From Nostoc sp. RI_552 (GTDB taxonomy: Bacteria > Cyanobacteriota > Cyanobacteriia > Cyanobacteriales > Nostocaceae): a DNA stretch of 64,000 bases. Positions within the stretch are counted from its first letter, which is position 1. The number at the start of each line of letters is the position of its first letter. The notes under the pieces are model-generated. The model saw only the letters and a program-made list of their open reading frames with translations. It did not search any database and was not told the DNA's origin. The stretch covers positions 17,002 through 81,001 of the forward strand of contig WGNO01000014.1 of NCBI GenBank assembly GCA_016124525.1. Direction: 5' to 3'. The translations under genes were made by a program, and so were the position numbers. Positions 36,598 through 48,456 of this stretch are shown here, one piece after another.

Positions 36598-37437
36598 TTA
36601 AACTTGCCATACTCTGGGGACACAGTTACCACGATGTAGAAAAGACACTCGCAGCAACTCCCACACAGATGTAAACCAGTTTCTCACTTCAGAGGTGGAA
36701 GAACCACGATATCGACACAAAAATCCATTTTCTAACCGAGTAGCACCTACTTGTCCAGAACCATGCCATAAATTTCGGGCTTTGTCTAAAATTTCTTCAG
36801 TAACGCTGGTTCCTACCCAAGTCAGGGTCGCTGCTATTGGTTGTCCTGCTAAACCGTGAGGACTGTGGAAAACTTCTTCTTTACCTGGTAACCATTGGCG
36901 ATCAATCCACAAGGGTACACCTTGTTGCCAAATTTCTGTGTGCGATCGCCATTCTCCCTGTACAAATTTTTCACCCCTCGCAGTCCGACCAAATCTGGTA
37001 ATTTCCCAACCTAACCAACTGGCTCCCGGTGCTAATTCTACCCGTAAATCTTGGCGATAAATTGCCCCGTTAAATAAAATTGTTTCTTGGGGTAGCCACT
37101 CTAAACAAGCCCCTGCATCAATTTGAATGTTAATGTTTTGCCTGGCTTGTAGTCCGTTGGTGCGGTATATTTTACTGGCTGCGGCTGTGGTAATTAATGC
37201 TTGTGTATGGGGTTGGAGGTGGAGGTTGTACGATAGGCGATCGCCTCCAACTACGCCGCCGGCGGTATGTAGAATGACGCTATGACAAATTTTTTCACCT
37301 TCTGGATAAAATGGCTTTTGTATTTTTAAAGGTGCTTGATGGTGGCTGTGTATTAACTGGGTGCTATTGAGGCGATGGGCGTAAACTAAGTTTAGTTTTC
37401 CATGCCAAGTTTTATCTATTGGACTGTTAACAAGCAT
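36598..37437 (-). CDS. ureD: Urease accessory protein UreD
   Basis: 279 residues. Scaffold for nickel insertion into urease. Motifs HTAGGVVGGDRL, TTAAASKIYRT, LEWLPQETILFNGA and ARGEKF are typical. It is the first gene of the ureDABC cluster; its upstream region is shared with the decayed KGGVGR module. Confidence 0.94.
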   Translation of the reverse strand: MLVNSPIDKTWHGKLNLVYAHRLNSTQLIHSHHQAPLKIQKPFYPEGEKICHSVILHTAGGVVGGDRLSYNLHLQPHTQALITTAAASKIYRTNGLQARQNINIQIDAGACLEWLPQETILFNGAIYRQDLRVELAPGASWLGWEITRFGRTARGEKFVQGEWRSHTEIWQQGVPLWIDRQWLPGKEEVFHSPHGLAGQPIAATLTWVGTSVTEEILDKARNLWHGSGQVGATRLENGFLCRYRGSSTSEVRNWFTSVWELLRVSFLHRGNCVPRVWQV

Positions 37438-37549
37438 TGATAAATGGATAAACTCTCCCTCATTCTAACTTTATCATTCAATATATAAAAATTATGAAAT
37501 ATTTAGAGAGGTTCTAGGTAACATTTCTAAATATTATTAAACTTATGAA

Positions 37550-37714
37550 TTACTGGTTTTTTTGTTCTAACCAAGCTACGAAATCAGCAACTTCGGAAAA
37601 ATAAAATAATGCTTCGTCTAAATCTTATAAATCATCACTAGATAAATTTCTTACCTGTGTGATTAATGAATCATTAATATCACCAAAACCACGTTTCACA
37701 AGATGATTAATCAT
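37550..37714 (-). pseudogene. DUF4351 tail remnant
   Basis: 55 codons reading MINHLVKRGFGDINDSLITQ, LSSDDL, an in-frame TAA, DLDEALFYFSEVADFVAWLE. This is the DUF4351 domain that forms the C-terminus of PD-(D/E)XK transposase-like (Rpn/YhgA-type) proteins in cyanobacteria. The nuclease part is absent. Confidence 0.6.
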
Positions 37715-37752
37715 ATTGCTGAACCAAACCGGATAGAAATCTAAATTTTTTG

Positions 37753-38707
37753 TTATACTGTGCCTTGACGAATCCTCTCAAAACCATATACATGGATATC
37801 CACAAATTTATAGCGGTTCTCTTTTTCTCGCCATTCAATAATACCAATCTCATTTAAAAAAGAAACAAATTCTTCAAAGCTTGGTATATCTTGGGATCAA
37901 GATTGCCATAATTATTGGCACTGTTATTTAGATAAGAATGCCAATTTACCCTTTAGAAAATCAAAGAATTTATTCAAATCAGGGTATTCTTATTTAATTT
38001 TTTTTTACATCGTTTTTCTGATGCTTTTTCCAAGCCAAATTCTAGAGATTTTCCTTGAATTATACGATGTGTAGGGAAAAGAAAAATAATCGCTTCGTCA
38101 GCTGGTTTGATTAAAGAAAAAGCTCCCCATTGATTAATTCCAGTTCTGGAATCAATTAAGATAATATGCGGTTTTAAATGTTCGTAAATTTCACCCTCGA
38201 AAACAGACCAAAGGTTTTGATTTCCATCAATAACAGTAGTAGCGTGGAGATCATCAACCTTAGATACATAATCAAGATTTAGAGAGCCAGCAGGAACAAC
38301 AAATAATCTTCCTGTAGCTCATAGAATGTCACTGTCCTGGGTAAAGTAAGTTCGCCATGGGGTGGGGGTGATTGATTTTGCAGGTTTGCTGCTTGGATAG
38401 CTAAATCTTGCCAAGTATTGACTGAGGCTGTATTTAAAACCTGTGGCGGTGAAAGATTTGGTGACTTCGCTTCTTAAAGCGTATATGAGGAAAGAAATCC
38501 AGGAGATAAATGAGGAACCTGAGATTTAAGTAAGCTTGATATTTGTTCTTTACGCTGAGGGATAGATAAATTAATAAAGCCATCGCTAACAATAGTCAGA
38601 TTGATCAAGCCGGATGTAGAAATATTTACATCAAACCACTCCTGTGGATTCTGGACATATTGGCTTGTAATGTGCTGCTTGAGTAAAGATTGCCAATTTT
38701 CCTGCAT
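37753..38707 (-). pseudogene. KGGVGR-type ParA-like ATPase, decayed
   Basis: The minus-strand reading starts at 38707 (MQENWQSLLKQHITSQYV). It meets an in-frame TAA at 38474, continues in the same frame to LPRTVTFY, then after a deletion resumes in another frame at GRLFVVPAGSLNLDYV, IILIDSRTGINQWGAFSL and ADEAIIFLFPTHR. A C-terminal winged-helix-like tail (FLNEIGIIEWREKENRYKFV) ends at 37753. The deletion removed the Walker A (YSYKGGVGRT) exactly after TVTFY. Nonsense codons and frameshifts make it non-functional. Confidence 0.6.
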
Positions 38708-38719
38708 TTTCCCACCTTT

Positions 38720-39081
38720 TTAAAGTTGAATAGCTTGCTTCTTTAACCACCCTTTGAGACTTCGATAAGCTTTTAACCAGCGTTGATAACTTTCATCATC
38801 AGGCTCAAGGCCAGAATAACGCATATCTATGAAGTGCTGTCCCATTGGATTCTCAACTTGATCAAGCCATCTTCTGACTTCTGAAAAATTATCAATAGTT
38901 CTGTATGACTATGTGTCCTCAAGTTCTGACCTGTAACTCCTGGTAGAGTGTTACGAATAATTGCTTTTATCAGATACTCAATGGTTATACCACCAAAGTG
39001 CATAGCCCTAATTTTACTTATGGGGTCTAGTGTTTCAGTATCAAGATGGCGCTCAAGAAAAGCTACCTGGTAATCTTCCAT
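38720..39081 (-). pseudogene. HEPN-like protein, frameshifted
   Basis: Begins MEDYQVAFLERHLDTETL and AMHFGGITIEYLIKAIIRNT, an all-helical region resembling HEPN or Cthe_2314-like nucleotidyltransferase partners. A one-base frameshift near 38893 separates it from the rest (NPMGQHFIDMRYSGLEPDDE, YQRWLKAYRSLKGWL), which ends at TAA 38720-38722. The next reading frame, the ATPase, starts 12 bases downstream, so the two were an operon. The HEPN assignment is tentative. Confidence 0.5.
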
Positions 39082-39200
39082 ACTTATTAAAGTTCAAGTT
39101 GAAGCTTGATCAGTATATTATTAAACCAGGATTTTTTTAACATAAAGCAATATCCAACCGATTTTCCACCCCTGGAGCTGCTTCCCTTTCCGTGAAACAA

Positions 39201-39234
39201 AAAAACAGCTACTTCCTGATGGAAGCAGCTGTTT
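39201..39234 (-). terminator. Terminator of the groES-groEL operon
   Basis: Inverted repeat AAACAGCT-A-CTTCC / GGAAG-C-AGCTGTTT 18 bases after the groL stop; on the minus strand it ends in a run of seven T residues. Confidence 0.88.
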
Positions 39235-39251
39235 ATGTGACTTAGAGAGTA

Positions 39252-40901
<1,650 letters not shown>

Positions 40902-41154
40902 TCAGGGAGTAAGTCAAATGAATTTTGGATTTTGATTTGCGAGTTTAGATTTGTGATTTTAGATTGATGATGACTTAGAGGTACGAACAGGGCTAGCGCC
41001 TTGTTCAAACTAAAAAACAATTCCATGATCCAAAATCTCAAATCTAAAACTGGTGCTGTGAATCAGATTTTGAATTGGGGCTTGGGTGTTGGGTTTCTCC
41101 TTTACCTTGTACAGACACGAGCAATCGCGTCCCTAGGTTTCTACCCATTTGCCA

Positions 41155-41466
41155 TTAGCTGACAACTGCTAAGATATCTTTTTCAGACAACAGTACATAT
41201 TCTTCTGTGCCGAGCTTGATGTCAGTGCCAGCGTACTTGGAATACAGCACCTTGTCGCCAGTTTTAATGTCTAACTCTTGACGGGTACCGTCATCGTTAC
41301 GCTTGCCAGGTCCAAGAGCGACAACCTCGCCTACTTGGGGTTTTTCCTGGGCATTGTCGGGTAAAAATAGTCCACCTGCGGTCTTTTCTTCGGGGGCGCT
41401 CACTTTCACGAAAACGCGATCGCCCAGGGGTTTAACTGTAGAAACGCTTAAAGTTACAGATGCCAT
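41155..41466 (-). CDS. groS: 10 kDa co-chaperonin GroES
   Basis: 103 residues: [20 protein letters not shown], the mobile loop [19 protein letters not shown], and [15 protein letters not shown]. It caps GroEL. First gene of the operon, with a CIRCE element 17 bp upstream. The 265-bp gap to groL contains AATCTAAAATC-type repeats and a GAGCAATCGCGTCCC repeat but no terminator. Confidence 0.97.
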   Translation of the reverse strand: MASVTLSVSTVKPLGDRVFVKVSAPEEKTAGGLFLPDNAQEKPQVGEVVALGPGKRNDDGTRQELDIKTGDKVLYSKYAGTDIKLGTEEYVLLSEKDILAVVS

Positions 41467-41482
41467 GTTTATTTCTCCAGAG

Positions 41483-41509
41483 TTAGCACTCTCAACTCCT
41501 GAGTGCTAA
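41483..41509 (-). promoter_or_regulatory. CIRCE operator (HrcA site)
   Basis: TTAGCACTC-N9-GAGTGCTAA, a perfect 9-bp inverted repeat with a 9-base spacer, 17 bp upstream of the groES start. This is the canonical binding site of the HrcA heat-shock repressor. Confidence 0.96.
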
Positions 41510-42481
41510 TTTACCCAAAACCAGCAGACAATGGCAAGAATTACTTGAGTACGGGTTCCCGCACTAGGCAAGGGCTGAATTACTTAAGTAATAATACTTA
41601 ATTATTTAAATATGTCAGGTTTTGCTCAGTAATTTACGAATATTTTTATATAGCTAAATTTATTTGCAAAGCCGCTAAATTGTTATAAAACTGTAATCAG
41701 GGTGCTTATCGATGAGTAACATTACAGTGATCCAGTGCCGCCATCAAATCCCCACAACCACTCAGTCTCTGGATGACAAAGCCTTGACTCATTTTTATCT
41801 TTGCTGACAATACAGCTGATAAATTCTGTACAAAACAAGTTAGTCTGGTATTTGGGGAATAGTCAAAAAAAAGGGCGAATCCAAGAGCTAAAGCTTGATT
41901 AGCCTTTTTAGAGTCTGCCATTTGTATCGTTAAGACGAAAGTCAATTGCTTGCGAGTTTTTTGTTCTAGACCGATAATGGTATTCTACCCAAATGGTGCC
42001 TGGTATTGCCCAGCAAAACCAGAAGTTATTGAGCAAATCATCCCAGAACAGTTGATAGGCATGACGGTAGTGGAAGAATGTGCATTTTTAACCCATCTTT
42101 CTTTGCCGATAGTTCCCCTGCTTGCTTGTGACATCTGATAGAGGCTAAACATCCGCAGGATATAGTGAAGCAGTAAGCCTATGAAAGAGCGGGTTGTTTT
42201 GAAGTTAGGGTCATCTTGAGCCAATACTTACCTCGTGAATGGGAAGGACGATTATTTAATCAGTGTTTTTTTCACCCGCTACTTTCAAAGCGATATATAA
42301 TAGCGCATTATAAATACTACTGCTCTACGTATCCTTACCGGAAGTTTGCCAATGAGCTAGTTGTTTCCCAAAAAGTGACCAACACTTTTGAGACTTCCAG
42401 ACAGCAAAGGCAAGTTAAGTAGAAAAAAGGACAGACAACATCTCAATGATCCACCATAAAGGATAACCATTCAAGACCTTG
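41510..42481. other. Intergenic region with a ferredoxin fragment
   Basis: About 970 bp between groES and the response regulator. Apart from the ferredoxin-like fragment at 41950-42138, no gene is convincing. A 79-codon minus-strand frame at 41706-41945 has no recognisable content. Confidence 0.4.
41950..42138 (+). pseudogene. (2Fe-2S) ferredoxin-like protein C-terminal fragment
   Basis: The frame reads RPIMVFYPNGAWYCPAKPE, then VIEQIIPEQLIGMTVVEECA and FLTHLSLP. This matches the end of thioredoxin-like (2Fe-2S) ferredoxin proteins of cyanobacteria (GPIMVxYPxGxWYxxVxPE ... HLIxGxxVxEyxF). The N-terminal cysteines are absent upstream, so it is a remnant. Confidence 0.5.
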
Positions 42482-43159
42482 ATGGACCGAAGCGCGACAA
42501 GTGCCAATGCTATGAAAGAGCCCAGCATGAAAGATCACAAAAGACTTCTATTGATTGATGATGACCCTAACCTCATCTTGCTGGTGAAGGATTACCTGGA
42601 ATTCAGAGGCTATGAAGTCAATACTGCCGACAATGGACGAGAAGCTCTGGAAATTCTTGAACAAGACGTTCCAGACATGATCATCTGCGACGTAATGATG
42701 CCGGAAATGGACGGATATACTTTTGTAGAACAAATCCGACAAAATGAGCGTACCAGCTGGATTCCCGTACTTTTCCTATCAGCCAAAGGACAAAGTGCAG
42801 ACCGAGTTAAAGGTCTAAATAAAGGGGCTGATGTATATATGGTCAAGCCCTTTGAACCAGAAGAACTCGTAGCACAAGTAGAATCTTCACTGAAGCAAAC
42901 TACCCGTTGGAAAGAACACCAAGCCAAGGGGGGAGAAAACGGTTCCCGAATTCAGGTTCCCTTTGATGTCCAGTTAACCCCAACGGAACTGAAAGTAGTG
43001 CAGTTTGTTGCTAGGGGTTTAGCTAATCGAGAAATCGCTGAAGAATTAAACGTCAGTCAGCGTACGGTTGAAAGCCATGTTTCCAATATGTTGGGCAAAA
43101 CCAATCTCCACAATCGCACCGAACTAGCGCGTTGGGCGATTGAAAATCAAATGGCTTAA
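42482..43159 (+). CDS. NarL-family response regulator (Rre1/Ycf29-like)
   Basis: About 225 residues. The receiver domain (LLLIDDDPNLILLVKDYLE, phosphoacceptor in MIICDVMMPEMDGYTF, MVKPFEPEEL) is followed by a LuxR-type HTH (LTPTELKVVQFVARGLANRE, TVESHVSNMLGKTNLHNRTE). The close fit of the receiver to VKDYLEFRGYEV suggests the stress regulator Rre1 (slr1783 / plastid ycf29). This is recognition by eye only. Start 42482 is preferred over the TTG before it; ATGs at 42512 and 42527 are possible. Confidence 0.85.
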   Translation: MDRSATSANAMKEPSMKDHKRLLLIDDDPNLILLVKDYLEFRGYEVNTADNGREALEILEQDVPDMIICDVMMPEMDGYTFVEQIRQNERTSWIPVLFLSAKGQSADRVKGLNKGADVYMVKPFEPEELVAQVESSLKQTTRWKEHQAKGGENGSRIQVPFDVQLTPTELKVVQFVARGLANREIAEELNVSQRTVESHVSNMLGKTNLHNRTELARWAIENQMA

Positions 43160-43182
43160 ACCCCTGCTGATTTGTAAAGTTA

Positions 43183-43218
43183 TGAGTTTTGAGCTATTCT
43201 GTCTTAACTCAAAACTCA
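43183..43218 (+). terminator. Hairpin after the response regulator gene
   Basis: TGAGTTTTGAG / CTCAAAACTCA, an 11-bp perfect stem with a 14-base loop, 23 bases after the stop. There is no strong T run directly after it, so terminator function is tentative. Confidence 0.5.
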
Positions 43219-43976
43219 AGCTTGTGACTTTATTTTGACTTCAGCTTGACATTAATAAATTATGAATTGTGAAGTTAAATTTGGATTTTTTAATTCAAGC
43301 TTCATGATTCATAGTTTATGTTACATTCCTCAACTGCTATCTTCCAACCCGGATATCACCTAAAAATATCACTACATGACCCCACACAATTCTCTCATCT
43401 CCGTAATTGCAAAGGAAATATGACTCCTAGGCAGTTGTATTTTTTGAGAAAATTTTTGTATTGTGGGTGAACCTATAGCTTCAGTGCCCCCATATTCCCA
43501 GGTTTACACCCCCACATTTTCTTGAGATACAAATAATTGATCAGATTGGAATCTTGGCTTAAACCGTATTAGCTCTAACAGACTTAAGTATTTTTTCTAA
43601 GTAATAAACATAAAATTTAATGCTCTGCTCTTTGTAGCGACTAGTTCATTCCAGATTAACTACTTGAGTTCCCTTTGAATTTGAGTCTTGAGTGAGGTAT
43701 CAGGCTCTTTGGGAATTTTTATGGTCATGGGGAAACTGCGGAAAATAAAAACTCACTCCGTACCCAATTAAAATTTTAGTAGCGTGGCAAGGCTAAAGTC
43801 TTACCTTAATTAAACACAGCCAGGGAATAAATTCCCTGGCTCATGGCTTAAGTAGGTTAAAGAACTAGTCCCTCGCCGCTAAAGTTCATCGGCGGTTTGT
43901 TAGCTCTAAATTAATGAACGATTTTAAGTTGGGCACGCCAATACCTTTTTGGGGTTTGAGATAATTTGGGTTGGTG
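43219..43976. other. Intergenic region with a strong palindrome cluster
   Basis: About 760 bp without a gene. At 43818-43841 there is a perfect 11-bp palindrome AGCCAGGGAAT-AA-ATTCCCTGGCT. A second stem lies near 43877-43899 (CCGC .. GGCGG). They are preceded by GCGTGGCAAGGCTAAAGTCT. The arrangement looks like part of a mobile or structured-RNA element but matches nothing I can name. Confidence 0.45.
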
Positions 43977-45368
43977 TTAAAATTCTGCGTTTTCTGGTGT
44001 CCGGGGGAAGGGAATTACATCGCGGATGTTTGCCATACCTGTCATGAATTGTACGAGTCTTTCAAAACCTAAACCGAAACCAGCATGGGGAACGGTGCCG
44101 TAACGCCGTAAGTCCATGTACCACCACAAATCTTCTGGTTGCATACCTTGGGCTAAAATGCGGCTTTCTAATACATCTAACCTTTCTTCTCTTTGGGAAC
44201 CACCGATAATTTCGCCAATTTTAGGTGCAAGAATATCCATCGCCCGTACGGTTTTTTCATCTTCGTTTAACCTCATATAAAAGGCTTTAATTTGGGCGGG
44301 ATAGTCTGTGACAATTACAGGTTTTTTAAATAGTTGTTCAGCTAGATAACGTTCATGTTCTGATTGTAAATCTAAGCCCCAACTGACTGGATATTCAAAT
44401 TTGACATCGGCTTTTTCCAGTAATTTAATTGCTTCTGTATAAGTCAAGCGCTCAAATTGATTGTTGATAATATTTTCGGCTGTTGCTAAAACAGTATTAT
44501 CAATACGTTGATTGAAAAATTCCATGTCTTCGGGACATTTTTCTAAGACATATTGAAATACGTGTTTGAGAAAGGCTTCGGCTAAATCCATATTCCCATC
44601 TAAGTCACAGAAAGCCATTTCTGGCTCTACCATCCAAAATTCGGCGAGGTGACGGGAGGTGTTGGAATTTTCTGCACGGAAAGTGGGGCCGAAGGTGTAG
44701 ACGTTAGAAAAAGCCATGGCCATGACTTCTGCTTCTAACTGACCACTAACTGTTAAATATGTGGGTTTAGCAAAAAAGTCTTGACTGTAGTCTACTGCTT
44801 CGTTTTCTGTGCGGGGAATGTTTTTGAGGTCGAAGCTGGTGACGCTGAAGAGTTCTCCTGCACCTTCGCAGTCGTTAGCTGTAATTACGGGTGTATGTAC
44901 CCATAAAAAGCCTTTTTGTTGGAAAAATTCGTGAATGGCGGCCGAACAGGCGTTTCTGATCCGGAATACTGCTCCGAAGGAGTTAGTGCGCGATCGCAAA
45001 TGTCCTATTGTGCGTAAAAATTCAAAGGAGTGGCGTTTCTTTTGCAAAGGATATGTTTCGGGATCAGCTTCACCGTAGACCTTCATGGCTTGGGTTTGTA
45101 ATTCAATGCGCTGTCCTTTACCTTGAGAAGCTACCAAGACTCCCATGACTTCTACAGATGCACCTGTATTCAGCTTTTTGATGATTTCTTCATAGTTTGG
45201 CAAATCCTGATTAATGACGACTTGCAAATTAGCTAGTGATGAGCCGTCATTGACTTCTATAAAAGCAAACCCTTTCAACTCGCGTTTCGTTCTTACCCAG
45301 CCTTTAACAACGAGAGAATCATCAGGTTGACCACTGCGCAATACTTCTGCAATTCGTCCATTTGGCAT
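43977..45368 (-). CDS. asnS: Asparaginyl-tRNA synthetase
   Basis: 463 residues, class IIb. The N-terminal OB fold ([20 protein letters not shown]) binds the anticodon. Motif 2 is [21 protein letters not shown] and motif 3 is [20 protein letters not shown]. Length and motifs match AsnRS rather than AspRS. Confidence 0.96.
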   Translation of the reverse strand: MPNGRIAEVLRSGQPDDSLVVKGWVRTKRELKGFAFIEVNDGSSLANLQVVINQDLPNYEEIIKKLNTGASVEVMGVLVASQGKGQRIELQTQAMKVYGEADPETYPLQKKRHSFEFLRTIGHLRSRTNSFGAVFRIRNACSAAIHEFFQQKGFLWVHTPVITANDCEGAGELFSVTSFDLKNIPRTENEAVDYSQDFFAKPTYLTVSGQLEAEVMAMAFSNVYTFGPTFRAENSNTSRHLAEFWMVEPEMAFCDLDGNMDLAEAFLKHVFQYVLEKCPEDMEFFNQRIDNTVLATAENIINNQFERLTYTEAIKLLEKADVKFEYPVSWGLDLQSEHERYLAEQLFKKPVIVTDYPAQIKAFYMRLNEDEKTVRAMDILAPKIGEIIGGSQREERLDVLESRILAQGMQPEDLWWYMDLRRYGTVPHAGFGLGFERLVQFMTGMANIRDVIPFPRTPENAEF

Positions 45369-45848
45369 ATTATATAACTTTTATTTTGTCAAGTTAGATA
45401 AAACAGATATTAAACAATGTTAACATTTAATTTCATCCCAGGGCAAAATTGAAATTATTCAGCACAAGACTTTAAGATCCAGCTTATGATAACGCCCATA
45501 CCACCAAAATCGAAGGATTCCAAGAAAATAATTGGCTTTCTCAGTTGATTTCTCAAGCTTCTAACTGCTGTTTAATTTGCTGTAATTCGGGTTTTATTTT
45601 TGGTGTCTGGTGTTTATTTTGTTGCAACTCGTGGCGGATTTGTTGCCATTGTGCCTTTTTTGGGCTGGTAACGTTCTTTGCAGGAGAGAAGTTATGGCTC
45701 TAGCTCTTGTAGTTCTTGTTCAAAATCGCGTTACTAGCTTTCGTCTGAGGGCTGTGATGGTAAAGTCGGTTTCATTTACAGGTAGTAAACTATGATTAGA
45801 TGCTAGTGAGTACTGAAAATTTTCACTTCTGATTAAACACTAAGAATC
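45369..45848. other. Intergenic region, mostly unexplained
   Basis: About 480 bp. On the minus strand, 45555-45660 reads as a short glutamine/lysine-rich helical tail (AQWQQIRHELQQNKHQTPKI ... QQIKQQLEA) before a stop, with no start or upstream part. It may be a gene remnant; I cannot name it. Confidence 0.35.
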
Positions 45849-46148
45849 ATGTCTCAACCTACCCAACTTTCTAAAACGAATCAACTGAATGAATTTAGCA
45901 CTTTGGAACTAGCCCAAGCCTTAATGGAAAGGCTAAGTATTTCACCTAAGGATTGGCATCGCCTTAAGTCTAACCGCAATGCTCGTGCTAGTGAACAAGC
46001 AGCTGCAGCTGTTGTGTATCTTGTGGAAAATCAGCCACAAGAGGCTATTGTTAGGTTACAGCAAGCTGTTGGTTGGTTAGATCGCTCAATTTTTGCACCT
46101 CCCTGTCCGACTCATGGTAATAAAGGAGAGGCAAATAGTGAGTTGTAG
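45849..46148 (+). CDS. Small conserved cyanobacterial protein of unknown function
   Basis: 99 residues, no membrane segment. The core STLELAQALMERLSISPKDW, HRLKSNRNARASEQAAAAVV and VRLQQAVGWLDRSI is helical. I believe it belongs to a small cyanobacteria-specific DUF (DUF6439-like), but cannot confirm. Nothing adjacent in the same direction. Complete start and stop. Confidence 0.65.
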   Translation: MSQPTQLSKTNQLNEFSTLELAQALMERLSISPKDWHRLKSNRNARASEQAAAAVVYLVENQPQEAIVRLQQAVGWLDRSIFAPPCPTHGNKGEANSEL

Positions 46149-46221
46149 ATTTGGGATTTTAAATTTTTGATCCCAGTGTGATTTAAAATCCAAAATTTAA
46201 AAAATTGATTACTAGAGTTCC

Positions 46222-46671
46222 CTACCGTCTGAGAGACAAACGCGTGGGATTTTCCATTTCTTTACACAGCCTTAATTCTGTACCTTTGTGATTCCACTCT
46301 ACTTGATCAAAAATTTGATGTAGAAGACATAAGCCACGTCCATTTTCTGACTCATCAGGTGGTAAATACTCTGTTGGGTTTTCATTAGGCGCTGATGAGG
46401 GAATAAAGCCTTTTCCTTGATCTGATATTACCCACCAATACTGATTATCTATTAAGGAAAAACGGACTACAACAGTTTTACCAGGATCAAGATTGTTACC
46501 ATGTTTTGCTGCATTGACTAAGGCCTCTTGAAGTCCCAGCCGCAGTTCTCCTTGGAGTTTGGCGGGAATCTCCGCCAAGAGTAAATCTAAAATTGGGCAT
46601 AGATAAAGGGTTGAGGCAAAACTAATTGTGCCCCAACAACGCCCGAGGGGACGGAGGGAAATAGTAATCAC
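46222..46671 (-). CDS. Anti-sigma regulatory factor (RsbW-like serine kinase)
   Basis: 149 residues with a GHKL ATPase domain. The N-box-like LQEALVNAAKHGNNLDPGK, the nucleotide lid VISDQGKGFIPSS and ENGRGLCLLHQIFDQVEW are all present. Such proteins bind a sigma factor or an anti-anti-sigma protein. A GTG start at 46671 is likely. No partner is encoded next to it. Confidence 0.82.
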   Translation of the reverse strand: MITISLRPLGRCWGTISFASTLYLCPILDLLLAEIPAKLQGELRLGLQEALVNAAKHGNNLDPGKTVVVRFSLIDNQYWWVISDQGKGFIPSSAPNENPTEYLPPDESENGRGLCLLHQIFDQVEWNHKGTELRLCKEMENPTRLSLRR

Positions 46672-47049
46672 TAGAGAAACCCCGTAGCTTTCAGTTAGCT
46701 AGACATCAGTTTGCTATTACAGGCATCCTGATAAAACTTGAGGTGGTCATGCTGCCTTCAAACTTGCGTCTTTAAATACTAAATTTTGAAAATGCTATGG
46801 AGCATTGACTCTATTTATAAAATGAGATTCCTGACACATAAAACGGCTAAAAAATGACTGCTGATGCAGTTAGCAAATAAAAGTGCTGGAAATTTTGGGA
46901 CAGAGTAATAGAACCCTTTTGGGATTGCCGATTTTTGCTTTAGACAATCTTATTCATACTGTTTTGAGTTGATGCAACTTTAATCTTCGCCACAAAATCG
47001 TTTTTATTTTTAGGTTAATTCGATTTTAGCATTCTTGGTATGCACTAGA
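46672..47049. other. Intergenic region, nothing recognised
   Basis: About 380 bp between the anti-sigma-type gene and rlmD, both on the minus strand. I see no gene, terminator or repeat of note. Confidence 0.35.
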
Positions 47050-48456
47050 CTAGGAATTTGAAATTTGAGTTTTTATCAAAGACTGAGTACTCCTATCCAA
47101 ATGTGATAGCACAAGAAACGCGGCAGCCTCTACATGGGCTGTTTGAGGAAAGAAATCAGCAGGTTGTATGCGTGTCAAGGTGTATTGCCCATCTTGGCAT
47201 AATAATTTGAGGTCGCGGGCAAGAGTGGCCACTTTGCAGCTGACGTAAACGATGCGTGAAGGTTTCGATAGCAATAAAGAATCAATAACGGCACCATCGC
47301 ATCCTTTCCGTGGCGGATCAAGTAACACCACATCTGGTATGGTCTCCATTTTTGGCAGGAGATTTTCTACTGCTCCTAATTGAAATGTGACGTTATTAAT
47401 TCTATTGTGTTGAGCATTAAAAATTGCTTGCTGTACAGCTTCTGGTTGTAATTCTAATCCTGTGGCTTGGCGGACTTGTTTTGCTAAAGGTAAAGTTAAA
47501 GTGCCTATACCACAATAAGCATCAACTAGCAACTCATTTCCTTGAAGATTGAGTTCTGATTTGATGATCTGTAATAGTGCTTCTGCGGTTTCTGTATAAA
47601 CTTGGAAAAATGTATCTGGACGAACTTGAAACTCTAAGTCAGCGAATTTTTCTCGTAGGTAGGGAACTCCAGCAATACAACGAGTTTGATCCCCAAAAAT
47701 AGTATTGGTGCGATCACTATTGCGGTTAAGGGATACACCGACTAATTGGGGATAGCGCTTTAACCATTGCTGCGCTTGTTCTTCAATTCCTGGTAAATTC
47801 CAGTCCTTAACTATCAAGGTCAACAATATTTCGCCAGTACACCGTCCAATGCGTAAACTGAGATGGCGGATTTGTCCTTGGTGTTTTCGTTCATCGTAAA
47901 TTTGCCAACGGTGCTGTTGGATGTCTTGCTTTACTTCAGCCAGTAAAGGATTTAATCTGGGGTCTTGAACAGGACATTGATTTAAATTCACCAGTTGATG
48001 GCTAGCTTTTTGGTAGTATCCAGCTTGTACCTGACCAGTGGCAGAAATTCTCAGAGGATAGGTGGCTTTATTGCGATAGCCCAAAGGTGCAGCAGTGGTG
48101 AGTACGGGATCTACTGGTGGGTTGACAAAACAGCCAATACGCTGCAAAGCTTGGATGACTTGATTATGTTTAGCTGCTAACTGATATTCATAATTGATAT
48201 GTTGCCACTGACAACCACCACACTTATCAGCCACAATACAACTTGGTCGTACCCGATGAGGAGATGGTTGTAATATCTGATCAATTTTGCCATGAGCATA
48301 GTTAGGTTTAACCTGTATTAAGCGAACTACAGCGCGATCGCCTGGTACGGTGTCGGGGACAAATACCACAAGTTCCTCAAAACGCCCCACACCATCACCC
48401 GTATTACTCAGGTCAGTGATGGTAGTTTCAATTAATTCACCTTGTTGTTTAGTCAT
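47050..48456 (-). CDS. rlmD: 23S rRNA (uracil-5-)-methyltransferase (RlmD/RumA type)
   Basis: 468 residues. N-terminal TRAM domain, iron-sulfur cysteines in CIVADKCGGCQWQH, a SAM-binding methyltransferase core with LLVDAYCGIGTLTL and VLLDPPRKG, and the catalytic cysteine in VYVSCKVATLARDL. It forms 5-methyluridine in rRNA; the exact position (U1939 or U747) cannot be decided from sequence. Confidence 0.9.
   Translation of the reverse strand: MTKQQGELIETTITDLSNTGDGVGRFEELVVFVPDTVPGDRAVVRLIQVKPNYAHGKIDQILQPSPHRVRPSCIVADKCGGCQWQHINYEYQLAAKHNQVIQALQRIGCFVNPPVDPVLTTAAPLGYRNKATYPLRISATGQVQAGYYQKASHQLVNLNQCPVQDPRLNPLLAEVKQDIQQHRWQIYDERKHQGQIRHLSLRIGRCTGEILLTLIVKDWNLPGIEEQAQQWLKRYPQLVGVSLNRNSDRTNTIFGDQTRCIAGVPYLREKFADLEFQVRPDTFFQVYTETAEALLQIIKSELNLQGNELLVDAYCGIGTLTLPLAKQVRQATGLELQPEAVQQAIFNAQHNRINNVTFQLGAVENLLPKMETIPDVVLLDPPRKGCDGAVIDSLLLSKPSRIVYVSCKVATLARDLKLLCQDGQYTLTRIQPADFFPQTAHVEAAAFLVLSHLDRSTQSLIKTQISNS

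Noticed and set aside
41706..41945. 79-codon minus-strand frame upstream of groES
   Set aside because: No homology I can see, no ribosome-binding site and mixed composition. Probably noise in a long intergenic region.
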